Positions 33,058 through 41,819 are shown, numbered from the stretch's first letter. The stretch: 64,000 nt of DNA from Hoeflea_A sp963921345 (GCA_963921345.3 CAWUFE020000002.1:1364001-1428000), one strand, 5' to 3'. The notes: a model not told the origin generated them from the letters alone. Made by a program: numbers and translations.

Positions 33058-34265
33058 GCCGCGACCGATGTGTGGCTACGCGATTTCAGCAAGATGGCGC
33101 CGATGATGAGGATGTTGAGCACGTTCCACAGGATGCCGTTGACGAAAGCCATCTGGTAGGAACCGGTCAGGTCGTAGATCCAGCCGGACAGCCAGCCACC
33201 GACCGCCATGCCCATGATCGTCGCCATGAGCACGGTGCCGACACGCGCGCCGGCTTCACGCGCCGGCAGGTATTCGCGCACGATCAGCGCATAGCTCGGG
33301 ACGATGCCGCCCTGCGACAGGCCGAAAACCAAACTGACGATGTAAAGCGAGGCAAGCCCGTCGAACGGCAGGTAGAAGAACAGGGCGATGCATTGCAACG
33401 TCGAGCCGATCAGCAGCGTCAGCACGCCGCCCAGGCGGTCGGCGATCAGACCGAAAACGATGCGTGAGACGACACCGCCCATCAGCATCAGCGACAGCAT
33501 TTCGGCCCCGGCGGCCGGCCCGTATCCGAGATCGACGCACAACGACACCACATGCACCTGCGGCATCGCCATGGCAATGCAGCAGCCGAGACCGGCGACC
33601 ACCAGCAGCCACTGGAACACGCGCGGGGAGAGCTGCACCGAGCGGGCATTCGCCGTCGCCAGGTTGTCGGCACTGCGGGTTGCCTCGAACGGTACGCGAC
33701 GGCGCAGCAGCAGCGACAGCGGGATGATTGTCAGGGTGACCGCTGCGAGGATGAAATAGACCGCCTGCCAACCGGATGCGACAAGAACCGGGCTGAGGAG
33801 GATCGAGCCGATTGCGCCGGCCAGATAGTTGCCGCTGGCCACGATCGCCACGGCGATACCGCGGCGGCGGAGAAACCAGTGAGAGATGTCGGCCATCAGC
33901 GGACCGAAGCCTGCGGCCGTCCCAAAGCCTATGAGCAGCTGGCAGGCATACAGCAGGTAGATCGACGTGCTGAGCGCCGCCAGGGTATAGCCGACCGCGA
34001 TGCATATCGCGGCGCCGATCATGGACAGACAGACGCCGAAACGGTCGACAGCCCCGCCGATGAACACGCTGCCGGCGGCAAAGCCGACCATGGTCAGCAT
34101 ATAGGCCGCCGACGCTTCGGCCCGGCTGATACCGAATTCTGCCTCCACGGCCGGAATGACGACGACGATCACCCACATGCCGACATTGGCGACGGCAGCG
34201 ATCAACAGCGTGATCGCCAGCCGCTTCCAGGAATAGAAGCTGTCGAGAGCCTTGGGAGTGGTCAT
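33054..34265 (-). CDS. MFS transporter
   Basis: A 403-residue protein with 12 membrane segments. GGAVDRFGVCLSMIGAAI is the loop 2-3 motif A (G-x3-DRFG) and RIVFGLIADRLGG its repeat in the second half. Resembles the monocarboxylate/oxalate-formate branch of the MFS. ATG 34265 preferred to GTG 34274. First gene of a pair with the DMT gene. Substrate unknown. Confidence 0.85.
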   Translation of the reverse strand: MTTPKALDSFYSWKRLAITLLIAAVANVGMWVIVVVIPAVEAEFGISRAEASAAYMLTMVGFAAGSVFIGGAVDRFGVCLSMIGAAICIAVGYTLAALSTSIYLLYACQLLIGFGTAAGFGPLMADISHWFLRRRGIAVAIVASGNYLAGAIGSILLSPVLVASGWQAVYFILAAVTLTIIPLSLLLRRRVPFEATRSADNLATANARSVQLSPRVFQWLLVVAGLGCCIAMAMPQVHVVSLCVDLGYGPAAGAEMLSLMLMGGVVSRIVFGLIADRLGGVLTLLIGSTLQCIALFFYLPFDGLASLYIVSLVFGLSQGGIVPSYALIVREYLPAREAGARVGTVLMATIMGMAVGGWLSGWIYDLTGSYQMAFVNGILWNVLNILIIGAILLKSRSHTSVAA

Positions 34266-34376
34266 GGCGCGCACCCTATTGTGCGTGCACCCGCTTGTCT
34301 AACAAAGTCCGCGGTTGAACAGATCACGAATATTGATGGATTGGTGCGGCATCGGTGCGGCCCGCTCCGCCGAGCT

Positions 34377-34808
34377 CTATCGCAGCTCCTCGCGCACACG
34401 CATCAGAATTTTTCCGAGCATGTTCAATCCCTTGCCGTCGGGGCCACAGCCCCAATAGGCATCCATCGGCGCGTTCTCGACCAGGTCCTCGTCGCCAGTG
34501 CTCAGCAGCAGTTCCCTTGGGCCCGAATGCGTCAGGAACTTCTTGCGCACCGCGCCGTGCATGATGTCGTCCTTGATCTCTTCCCAGTCGCGACGCAGCG
34601 GTACGGCCCGACAGCGGCCAAGGGTCTTTGCATCCTTCGGCTTGCCGGCGCGGCGAATGCGAGCTCGGTGCTGGGGGTCGTGAAACTTCTGTGCCTGGAA
34701 GTAGTGCTCGACGGTCGGCCACCACTCGCCTTCGAGTTCCACCCCGAACGGCGCGAAGTTCGAAAACTCGGAATAGGCGTCGGTGCTGGAATAGAAATAG
34801 ATGGTCAT
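34377..34808 (-). CDS. NADAR-family protein (YbiA-like)
   Basis: A 143-residue stand-alone NADAR domain. FYSSTDAYSEFSNFAPFGV, WWPTVEHYFQAQKF and NMLGKILMRVREEL are the conserved blocks, including the Glu-His and Gln-Lys cluster of the active site. NADAR proteins are N-glycosidases acting on ADP-ribose-like compounds; some remove ADP-ribose from guanine in nucleic acid as antitoxins to DarT-type enzymes, others act on riboflavin intermediates. No DarT gene is seen here. It is divergent from the PAS/kinase/Thg1 genes across a 142-nt gap that is less GC-rich than its surroundings. Confidence 0.88.
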   Translation of the reverse strand: MTIYFYSSTDAYSEFSNFAPFGVELEGEWWPTVEHYFQAQKFHDPQHRARIRRAGKPKDAKTLGRCRAVPLRRDWEEIKDDIMHGAVRKKFLTHSGPRELLLSTGDEDLVENAPMDAYWGCGPDGKGLNMLGKILMRVREELR

Positions 34809-34950
34809 CTCGTGCTGCCTCGAAAAAGGGCTCCGACCTACTATTCATGGTGATCGCTCGTCAATACAGTTTACCGAGCCGACGGTGACGTTTTCCGCGT
34901 CGTCAGGAATGGTGCGCTTTCACCTGGAATTCACAGCGGAGAAACAAGTA

Positions 34951-35298
34951 ATGAGTAAATTGATGAAATCCGATGAGCTTGGCGTGATGAACGCGATGCC
35001 GTTCCTGTTCTGGGCCAAGAACGAACAGGGCGTCTATATTTTCGGAAATGCAACGATCAACGAGTTCGGCGGCGGCAGCGTCGTCGGCAAGACGGATTAC
35101 GAGTTGTCATGGGCCGATACGGCCGACGCGCTGGTCGAGCACGACAACAAGGTGTTGGACGGCGACAAACCGAGCTTCATCCACGAGCTGGTGCACAAGT
35201 CCGCCAAGGGCGAAGCGACACTGAACGTGTGCAAGTTTCCCGGTGAACTGGACGGGGTGCGCTGTACCTTCGGCGTCTCGTTCGTCATCGAGGATTGA
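34951..35298 (+). CDS. Single PAS-domain protein
   Basis: A 115-residue protein that is nearly all one PAS domain: MPFLFWAKNEQGVYIFGNAT, then GKTDYELSWADTADALVEHD, and a C-terminal beta sheet ending FGVSFVIED. No output domain or membrane segment, so it must signal through a partner. ATG 34951 follows GGAGAAACA. The kinase gene begins 47 nt after its stop on the same strand. Confidence 0.7.
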   Translation: MSKLMKSDELGVMNAMPFLFWAKNEQGVYIFGNATINEFGGGSVVGKTDYELSWADTADALVEHDNKVLDGDKPSFIHELVHKSAKGEATLNVCKFPGELDGVRCTFGVSFVIED

Positions 35299-35345
35299 CG
35301 GCATCGAGCAACCGGAACCCGGCTAACCCAAACAGAAATCCCGCC

Positions 35346-35786
35346 ATGGAATTGATCGTCTTTTGCGGATTGCAAGGCGCCGGCAAGTCGTCCTTCTACT
35401 TGAAACACTTCGCCGACACCCATCTGCGGATCAATCTCGATATGCTGCGCACTCGCCGCAGGGAGGCTGCCATCTTCGATGCCTGTCTTTCCGCTGGGCA
35501 GCGGCTGGTCGTCGACAACACCAATGTCAGCAGAGAAGAGCGGCAACGCTATCTGGAACCTGCCGCTGAGGCTCACTTTCGGTCGATCGCCTACTTCTTC
35601 GATGTTCCTTTCGACACCTGCGCGGAACGTAATCGCGAACGCATGGGTCGGGCGCGGATCAAGGAAGCTGGACTGCATGCGATGCGGGCAAAACTGGAAC
35701 CGCCGTCATTCGACGAGGGTTTTGCCGAGATATTCGCGGTCAATGAAGACGGACTTGCAAAGGCCATTTTGAAGGACGTGATATGA
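35346..35786 (+). CDS. T4 Pnk-like P-loop kinase
   Basis: A 146-residue P-loop kinase that looks like the kinase half of T4 polynucleotide kinase. Walker A is GLQGAGKS (8-15). Asp32 and Arg35 in INLDMLR match T4 Pnk Asp35 and Arg38, which bind and activate the RNA 5'-OH. DNTN (57-60) and the lid segment ERNRERMGRARI followed by the C-terminal EGF motif are also kinase-type. The expected action is ATP-dependent phosphorylation of 5'-OH ends. Its stop overlaps the Thg1-like start by 4 nt (ATGA), coupling the two. Confidence 0.8.
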   Translation: MELIVFCGLQGAGKSSFYLKHFADTHLRINLDMLRTRRREAAIFDACLSAGQRLVVDNTNVSREERQRYLEPAAEAHFRSIAYFFDVPFDTCAERNRERMGRARIKEAGLHAMRAKLEPPSFDEGFAEIFAVNEDGLAKAILKDVI

Positions 35787-36565
35787 AGTTCGATGATTTC
35801 GACCGCATGATGCGAAGGCACGAATTGGAGTTCGATCAGTTCGTGCCCGAGGGCGTCCACACGGTCGCCAGGCTCGACGGGCGCGGTTTTACCAAACTGA
35901 CCAAGGAGAAGCTGGATTTCGATCGCCCGTTCGACAGCCGCTTCAACGACAGCATGCGCGCAACCTGCGAACATCTGATGTCGAGCGGTTTTCCGACGAC
36001 GCTCTGCTATACGCAAAGCGACGAGATCTCACTGCTGCTCGACCGCGACGTCCTGCCGTTCGGCGGCAAGGTCCGCAAATTTGTCTCGGTGCTGGCGGGA
36101 GAAGCCAGCGGCGCCTTTTCCTTGAGCGTCGGCACCCCGGTCTGTTTCGATTGCAGGCTCTGTCCGCTGCCGCAGGCCGAGGACGTGGTCGACTATTTTC
36201 GCTGGCGGGCGGAAGATGCGCGGCGAAACGCGCTGAACGCCCATTGCTACTGGATGCTTCGCGCCGACGGGCTCAGCCCCAGGGACGCGGACAAAAAGCT
36301 CTCCGGTCTGGCCGTAAGCACCAAACTCCGGTTTCTGGGGGATCGTGGTGTTGATTTCGACCGGCTCCCGGAGTGGCAAACGCGCGGCCTCTATGCGCAC
36401 TGGCGAACCGAACCGCATAGCGGGTACGACCCGGTCACCGGCGAGACGACGTCGGTCGAACGCACCCGTCTGATCTGGCTTGAGAATACTCCGACGGGTA
36501 AGGAAATCGGGACATTGGTCAAATCAGTCATGCAGCCGGCCCCGGTTCCTTCAGAGACACCATGA
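35783..36565 (+). CDS. Thg1-like 3'-5' RNA polymerase (TLP)
   Basis: A 260-residue protein of the tRNA-His guanylyltransferase superfamily. ARLDGRGFTKLTKEK carries metal ligand Asp32, and CYTQSDEISLLL the second carboxylates Asp80 and Glu81. FGGKVRKFVSVLAGEAS, CFDCR and YFRWRAEDARRNALNAHCYW are further Thg1 blocks. Bacterial Thg1-like proteins add nucleotides to the 5' ends of truncated tRNAs using the 3' strand as template; alphaproteobacteria normally encode G-1 of tRNA-His, so repair rather than G-1 addition is likely. Coupled to the upstream kinase. Confidence 0.85.
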   Translation: MKFDDFDRMMRRHELEFDQFVPEGVHTVARLDGRGFTKLTKEKLDFDRPFDSRFNDSMRATCEHLMSSGFPTTLCYTQSDEISLLLDRDVLPFGGKVRKFVSVLAGEASGAFSLSVGTPVCFDCRLCPLPQAEDVVDYFRWRAEDARRNALNAHCYWMLRADGLSPRDADKKLSGLAVSTKLRFLGDRGVDFDRLPEWQTRGLYAHWRTEPHSGYDPVTGETTSVERTRLIWLENTPTGKEIGTLVKSVMQPAPVPSETP

Positions 36566-36662
36566 CGCGTTGAAACCGCTTTCAAACCGTTATCCATCCG
36601 GGTGCTTCGAAGTGTTCGCCTCCGACCGGACGCAATCCGGACCTCCCCGCCAGACGGGTGGG

Positions 36663-37061
36663 CTACCGCCCGTCGGACGCGTCCGCCCCGTAGGTGACGG
36701 CGTCGCCGAAGGTGAAAAAGTTCTCCCAGCGTATGCCGTCCGGATCTTCCACCCAGGTCTTGTCGCTGACCGCGTAGCAGCAGGTAGTTGCCTGCTGGTC
36801 GAACGTGGCTTCGTCGGCCGCCTTGAGACGCGACGAAATCGCATCCAGTCCGTCGGCGGTCGTCGTCTGGATCCCGAGATGGTCGACGCCGATCGCCCGC
36901 CCCGGCTGCGAGGAAATGGCGAAATTCACCGCCGGATCGTCGAGCATCCATTTGGCATAGTCGGGCTTTTCGACACTCGGTTCCTCATCGAACAGCGTCG
37001 AATAGAAACGGATCGATTTCTCAAGATCGGCGACGGAAACGTGAATGTGCAGCCGTTTCAT
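36663..37061 (-). CDS. ArsI/CadI-family dioxygenase-like lyase
   Basis: A 132-residue vicinal-oxygen-chelate protein. Iron ligands are visible as His5 (or His7), His61 in GVDHLGIQT and Glu113 in GIRWENF. The adjacent cysteines 94-95 in TTCCYAVSDKTWV match the Cys pair by which ArsI binds trivalent organoarsenicals before cleaving the C-As bond; CadI relatives bind cadmium. ATG 37061 overlaps the ArsR stop by 4 nt. Organoarsenical or metal resistance is likely; which cannot be settled by reading. Confidence 0.82.
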   Translation of the reverse strand: MKRLHIHVSVADLEKSIRFYSTLFDEEPSVEKPDYAKWMLDDPAVNFAISSQPGRAIGVDHLGIQTTTADGLDAISSRLKAADEATFDQQATTCCYAVSDKTWVEDPDGIRWENFFTFGDAVTYGADASDGR

Positions 37062-37420
37062 AGCAAACGTCCTTGTCTTTCTTCGGACTGGGCGGCCCGC
37101 TGCGCCATGTCGGACAGGGGCGCCAGGATCTCGGGACGTTCCTGGCAGCAATCCTTCAGCAGAAACGCCATCAATCCGCGGGCTGCGGCGTAGTCGGCCG
37201 AGTAGACCACGGATCGGCCATTGCGACGACTGGTGACCAGACCGGCATTGGAGAGTTGCCCCAGTTGCGCCGAGGCGGTGGTGAAGTTGACGCCCGTGGC
37301 GCGCGCCAGATCGCCGGCGGCCATGCCTCTGGGACCGGCCCTGACCAGTCGGCGAAAAAGGTTCAGACGCGCTTCATGCGCCAGGGCGCCCAGACCGAGA
37401 AGAGCTTGTTTTGCTTTCAT
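37058..37420 (-). CDS. ArsR-family transcriptional regulator
   Basis: A 120-residue winged-helix repressor. HEARLNLFRRLVRAGP, GDLARATGVNFTTASAQLGQLSNAGLV and the wing RRNGRSVVYSAD are the family pattern. LKDCCQE near residue 85-90 supplies a Cys pair that may be the metalloid sensor. No ribosome site precedes either ATG 37420 or ATG 37435. It is first in a two-gene operon with the ArsI/CadI gene. Confidence 0.88.
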   Translation of the reverse strand: MKAKQALLGLGALAHEARLNLFRRLVRAGPRGMAAGDLARATGVNFTTASAQLGQLSNAGLVTSRRNGRSVVYSADYAAARGLMAFLLKDCCQERPEILAPLSDMAQRAAQSEERQGRLL

Positions 37421-37422
37421 AA

Positions 37423-37438
37423 TCCATGGATACATGGA
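37423..37438. promoter_or_regulatory. ArsR operator-like palindrome
   Basis: TCCATG (37423-37428) and CATGGA (37433-37438) form a perfect inverted repeat with a 4-nt spacer, immediately before ATG 37420. A TATCCA -10-like box lies inside it at a distance that would start transcription near 37420, so a leaderless message repressed at its own promoter is possible. Confidence 0.45.
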
Positions 37439-37480
37439 ATAACGGAATAAAGCAACCGGCTCGACGCAGGCAATGCACGC

Positions 37481-38653
37481 TCAGATTTCGTCGGGCCCCA
37501 ATCCGATCGCGGCATAGACGGCATGGCGAAGTCCCGCTCTGTGGCGCTCCCTGTGCTGCGGCGCATGGGTCATGAAGACGACGGTGAGATTGCGGTCGGG
37601 ATCGACCCAGAAATTGGTTCCCGAGACCCCCGGCCAGAAGAACTCGCCGATGCCGCCGGGAAGATGAGCCCGCCGCGCGGTGCGCACGGCGAGGCCGAGA
37701 CCAAAGCCCAGGCCGTTCGCCGGCCAGGGTGCGGTGATGCCCAGCGTCTCGGAATAGGCGCCATAGCCGACCCCGGGCGGCAGATGATCGGTCAGCATGC
37801 ACCGCACGGTTTCGGCCTCGAGAATTCGTCCGCCGCGATAGCTGCCGCCTGCCTTCAGCATTTCGGCGAATTTCAGATAGTCGGAAACGGTCGACCAGAG
37901 CCCACCGCCGCCCGAACACGAGCGCAGGTCGCAATCCACCCGGGGGACGAGCGAATTATCGCCGTCGAAGACCGGCGGATCGACAATCGCCGGACCGCCG
38001 GGCCGGAAAGCTGTCGACGACATGCCGAGGGGGCCGGTTATCGAACCGGCAATGAAGGTCTCCAGCGTATCGCCCGACGCCACTTCGATCACCCGCCCCA
38101 GCAGATCCGTGGACATGCCGTATTCGAACACGGTTCCCGGCTGGTGTAGCAGTGGCAGCGACGACAGGCGTTCAGCCATCTGCCGGTTGTCGATGGAAAA
38201 ATCGTAGACGCCGGCGCGCCCGTAATCGGCGTGAATGGAGCCCTGTCCGAATTGGCCGTAGGTCACGCCGGACGTGTGGCGCATCAGGTCGATCACGGTT
38301 GCCGGGGTCTCAACGTCATGCCGGGTACCGTTTTCAGCCAGGACGCCGGCGGATCCGAAACCCGGGACGTGATCGGCAACGCGATCGTCAAGGCCGAGCT
38401 GGCCGCGCTCGACCAGGACCATCGCCGCCACCGAAACCACCGGCTTGGTCATCGACGCGATCCAGAATACGGCATCGCTGGTCATCGCCGCGTGACCGGC
38501 CCGGTCCCGGGTCCCGAAAACCCGTCGCGCGACCGGGCGGCCGTTGCTGTGGATTTCCAGTACGCCGCCGAAAAGACGGCCGGCTTCGAGCTCGGCCCCG
38601 ATCCAGCGATCGACAGGCAGCGGATCGAAGCGGTCGGCGGCCGCACCCCTCAC
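37481..38653 (-). CDS. Beta-lactamase-family serine hydrolase
   Basis: A 390-residue class C/esterase-type protein. SMTK (about residue 67-70 in WIASMTKPVV) gives the nucleophilic Ser and Lys; the Tyr of the second motif appears in FEYGMSTDLLG; the HxG-like third motif lies in the LPGGIGEFFWPG region. No signal peptide is seen, so it is probably a cytoplasmic esterase or amidase. The start overlaps the TRAP permease stop by 4 nt, linking it to whatever the TRAP system imports. Confidence 0.85.
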   Translation of the reverse strand: MRGAAADRFDPLPVDRWIGAELEAGRLFGGVLEIHSNGRPVARRVFGTRDRAGHAAMTSDAVFWIASMTKPVVSVAAMVLVERGQLGLDDRVADHVPGFGSAGVLAENGTRHDVETPATVIDLMRHTSGVTYGQFGQGSIHADYGRAGVYDFSIDNRQMAERLSSLPLLHQPGTVFEYGMSTDLLGRVIEVASGDTLETFIAGSITGPLGMSSTAFRPGGPAIVDPPVFDGDNSLVPRVDCDLRSCSGGGGLWSTVSDYLKFAEMLKAGGSYRGGRILEAETVRCMLTDHLPPGVGYGAYSETLGITAPWPANGLGFGLGLAVRTARRAHLPGGIGEFFWPGVSGTNFWVDPDRNLTVVFMTHAPQHRERHRAGLRHAVYAAIGLGPDEI

Positions 38654-40686
38654 CTGGCCAGCTCCGGCAGCACGGTGACCAGTCCGGGCAGCATGAAAAA
38701 GACGAAGATCATGGCGAGAAAGGCTGCGACGAAGGGCAGCGTGCCGGAGGCGATGTGACCGAGGCTAACCCGGTCGCCGGCAACACCGGAGAGCACGTAG
38801 AGGATCATGCCGACGGGCGGCGTGATCAGGCCGATCTCCACCAGCATCACCAGCACGATGCCGAACCACAGCGGGTCCCAGCCGGCGGCGGCGATGACCG
38901 GCAACAGTACCGGTAGCGTCATCAGCACCATACTGATCGGCTCGATGAACATGCCGAGCATCAGATAGAGCACGACGATCGCGACAAACAGGCCGAAATC
39001 GGTCAAGTCGAGCGAATCGACAAGCTCCACGAGCGCCCGCGGCATCGACAGGAAATCGATGCCGAAGCCCATGACCGCCGCGCCGACCGCGATCATCAGC
39101 AGAAACGAGGTCACAAGGGCTGCCTCTTCGAGAGCCGCGGCAAAGTCGGCAAGGGAAAACGTCCCGCGCGCGACGCTGACGGCCATGGCGCCGACGACGC
39201 CCACCGCGCCGGCCTCGGTCGGCGTGGCAATGCCGAGATAGAGCGAACCGAGCACCAAGGCCATGAGGGCGACGAAGGGCAGGATCCCCTTCAGCGCGGC
39301 GAATTTCTCGCGCCAGCCGCAACGGCGGCCCGGCGGCGCCGCCTTCGGATCGACGGCCACCCAGACAACGACGACGGCCGCGAAGGCGGCAATCATCAAC
39401 AGGCCCGGCAGGATGCCGGCGAGAAACAGGTCGGTGACCGGGACTCCCGCCAGCGGGCCGTAGACGATCATGGCGATGCTCGGCGGGATCAGGATGCCCA
39501 GCGTTCCGCCGGCCGCCAGCACTCCGTAGGCAAGCTGCGGCCGGTAGCCCTCGGTCATCATCTCCGGCCCGGCGACGCGGCCCATGGTTGCGGCCGTGGC
39601 GAGGCTGGAGCCCGACACGGCGGCGAAAATGCCGGATGCAAGAATGGAAGCGTGCGCCAGGCCACCGGGTACCCGGCCGAGGCCGACGCGCGCCGCCCGG
39701 AACATCTGCGCCGATGCGTTGCTGCGCACTAGGATCGCGCCCATCAGCACGAACATCGGGATGGCCGCCAGTTCGAACGTGTTCACGGCGCCCCAAGCAC
39801 GCTCGCCGATATAGTCGAGGCTCACCGCAGGTAGCCAGAACACCATGGCCGCAATGCCGATGCCGAGCAGGCTGAACACCACCGGCAGGCCGCCGAGCAA
39901 CAGCAGGAACAGCACTCCGGTCAGAACCGCTGCCTGGACGGGAAGGCTCGCCCCGCTGGTTGCCGAAAACAACAGTGCGACCACACCGGTGACCGCCAGC
40001 GACAGGACAAACGCCGCGGCGCCGGACGCCATGAATGCGGACATGGCGACCAACGCCGCAATGGCGGCGATCGCCGCATGCGAATCCATGACCCAGGGCA
40101 TCAGTCCCAATCCGTGCAGCAGGACGACGGCAAGCGCGGCCAGGGCCGGTGCGACGGCGGCAGCCGACGGCGGCCCGGGGCTCTCTGGGCGCGTGCCCGG
40201 AGCAAACAGCAGAACAAGGGTCAGTCCGGTCAGACCGGCTACCGCGGCGCCCTGCGGGATCCACAGCGGCATGTTGAGTAGGCTCCAGCTGCGTGCCCCG
40301 CTGCTGAAGTTCTCCGCAACAAAGGCGGAGACTTTCCAAAGCGCGACCAGCGTGACAAGCACCGCTATCCAAATGGTGGCCTGGCGCATGTGCCGCGCAA
40401 ATTCCGGCGGCAGGCGATCGAGCACTAGGTCGACCCGGATATGCGCGTCCCGCCGTGCCGCATGGGCCGCGCCGAGGAATGTCATCGCCACGACAAGGTA
40501 GGTCGAGACCTCGGTGACCCAGATGGTCGCATGGCCGAAGAAACTGCGCCCGACGACCTCGATATTGACGCTGACCAGCATCGCCAGCACCGCGGCCATG
40601 CCAAGCAGGCGGGAAATGCCGGCAATGAGGTCGGCCGCCCGGAAGGACATCGTCGTCCTCCCGAGCGCGCTTTCGGACACGGCCAT
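38650..40686 (-). CDS. TRAP transporter fused small and large permease (DctQM)
   Basis: A 678-residue fusion. Residues about 1-190 are the four-segment DctQ-like subunit (STYLVVAMTFLGAAHAARRDAHIRVD is its conserved loop). Residues about 240-675 are the DctM large subunit with 12 or so segments, including SGSSLATAATMGRVAGPEMM and GLITPPVGMILYVLSG. It pairs with the adjacent binding protein; its stop overlaps the hydrolase gene, so uptake and hydrolysis of one compound may be coupled (inference). Confidence 0.9.
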   Translation of the reverse strand: MAVSESALGRTTMSFRAADLIAGISRLLGMAAVLAMLVSVNIEVVGRSFFGHATIWVTEVSTYLVVAMTFLGAAHAARRDAHIRVDLVLDRLPPEFARHMRQATIWIAVLVTLVALWKVSAFVAENFSSGARSWSLLNMPLWIPQGAAVAGLTGLTLVLLFAPGTRPESPGPPSAAAVAPALAALAVVLLHGLGLMPWVMDSHAAIAAIAALVAMSAFMASGAAAFVLSLAVTGVVALLFSATSGASLPVQAAVLTGVLFLLLLGGLPVVFSLLGIGIAAMVFWLPAVSLDYIGERAWGAVNTFELAAIPMFVLMGAILVRSNASAQMFRAARVGLGRVPGGLAHASILASGIFAAVSGSSLATAATMGRVAGPEMMTEGYRPQLAYGVLAAGGTLGILIPPSIAMIVYGPLAGVPVTDLFLAGILPGLLMIAAFAAVVVVWVAVDPKAAPPGRRCGWREKFAALKGILPFVALMALVLGSLYLGIATPTEAGAVGVVGAMAVSVARGTFSLADFAAALEEAALVTSFLLMIAVGAAVMGFGIDFLSMPRALVELVDSLDLTDFGLFVAIVVLYLMLGMFIEPISMVLMTLPVLLPVIAAAGWDPLWFGIVLVMLVEIGLITPPVGMILYVLSGVAGDRVSLGHIASGTLPFVAAFLAMIFVFFMLPGLVTVLPELAR

Positions 40687-41699
40687 TACTGTCCCTTCAC
40701 GGCGTCGCGCGCGACTGCCAGAACGGCGTCGGCATCGAGGCCGGCACGGGCCATGTCGTCACGCCAGGCGGCGAGCACGGGCTGCTGTACCTCGGCCGCA
40801 TAGACGCGCGTCATCTCGGCTTCCGGAACCTTGTGATAGTCGACGCCGGCTTCGCGCCACAATCCGGGCATCTCGGCCGCGCGCTGCTTCCAGCGGGCGG
40901 CAAACTCGATCTCGAGCTTGTCGAACTCGGCGATCAGAATCTCGCGCAGATCGTCCGGCAGGGCGGCAAGGGCGTCGTTGTTGACCAGCACCGGCGACGG
41001 CACGACGCTGCCGAGGCGCCAGTCGGCGGCGTTCTTGACGACGGACTGGAAACCGGCGCCGTAGGCCCAGCAGCTGTCGGTGATGACGCCCTCGATGACG
41101 CCGCGCTCCAGCGCCGGAAGCACCTCGCCGGCGCTCAGCGATACAGTTTGAGCGCCGAGTTCCGCACCGACGAGGCCGGTGCCCCGGTTATTGACGCGCA
41201 GCTTGCGGTCTTTCCACTGGTCGACCGTGGTGATCGGCACGGTCGAGAACAGGGTCTGCGGACAGAAGGCCGTCTCCATCAATTCGGTGGCGTTGTAGCT
41301 GTCGGCGTAGACTGCGCGCACCTGATCGCCATAGGGCGAGGCCGACAGAGCCTGCATGGCCTCGTAGCTTTCCGAAATTCCAGGCAGCGACGGGACGGTG
41401 AAGAGCGGCTGCGAGCCGGTGTAATAGCCGTTCAGCGGCAGCGACATCTGGATCAGTCCGTCGCGGACCCCTTCGAGCAGCCGGTTGCCCTTGACCAGCG
41501 ACGGGTTGGCGGTGATTTCGAGCCGCCCGTCCGTCGCTTTCGAAATGCGATCGGGAATGGCCAGCGCGACTTCCTCGTAAACGGTGCCGCGGACCGGCAG
41601 ATAGCCCAGCGTCCAGCGGATGGTTTCCGCCCGGGCGACACCGAGCGAAGCCGCGGTTGCGACGGCGGCCAGAACGAGAGCCTTTGACATTCGTGACAT
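40686..41699 (-). CDS. TRAP transporter substrate-binding protein (DctP family)
   Basis: A 337-residue periplasmic receptor with a signal peptide (cleaved after VARA, about residue 24). Conserved DctP features are the central Arg in RKLRVNNRGTGL, which binds a substrate carboxylate, and the following VSLSAGEVLPALERGVIEG. GGAGG stands 8 nt before ATG 41699. It overlaps the fused permease start by 1 nt. Ligand unknown, probably a carboxylate. Confidence 0.9.
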   Translation of the reverse strand: MSRMSKALVLAAVATAASLGVARAETIRWTLGYLPVRGTVYEEVALAIPDRISKATDGRLEITANPSLVKGNRLLEGVRDGLIQMSLPLNGYYTGSQPLFTVPSLPGISESYEAMQALSASPYGDQVRAVYADSYNATELMETAFCPQTLFSTVPITTVDQWKDRKLRVNNRGTGLVGAELGAQTVSLSAGEVLPALERGVIEGVITDSCWAYGAGFQSVVKNAADWRLGSVVPSPVLVNNDALAALPDDLREILIAEFDKLEIEFAARWKQRAAEMPGLWREAGVDYHKVPEAEMTRVYAAEVQQPVLAAWRDDMARAGLDADAVLAVARDAVKGQ

Positions 41700-41819
41700 T
41701 CGGATACCTCCCTGGTTGCTCCGTTCGCCACGACTAGCCTTTCATTCGGCCGCCATCTTCCGATAGCGACCCCGGCGTTTTGTGATAGGGTCCACCGAAA
41801 CTCGAGGGACACCGGGGCG

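Noticed and set aside
34263..34290. GCGCAC/GTGCG-type repeat just upstream of the MFS gene
   Set aside because: Arms are short and GC-biased, so chance is likely in this composition.
34377..36565. Reading the NADAR locus as a DarT-NADAR toxin-antitoxin pair
   Set aside because: No DarT-like ADP-ribosyltransferase gene lies next to it; the neighbours are MFS and PAS genes.
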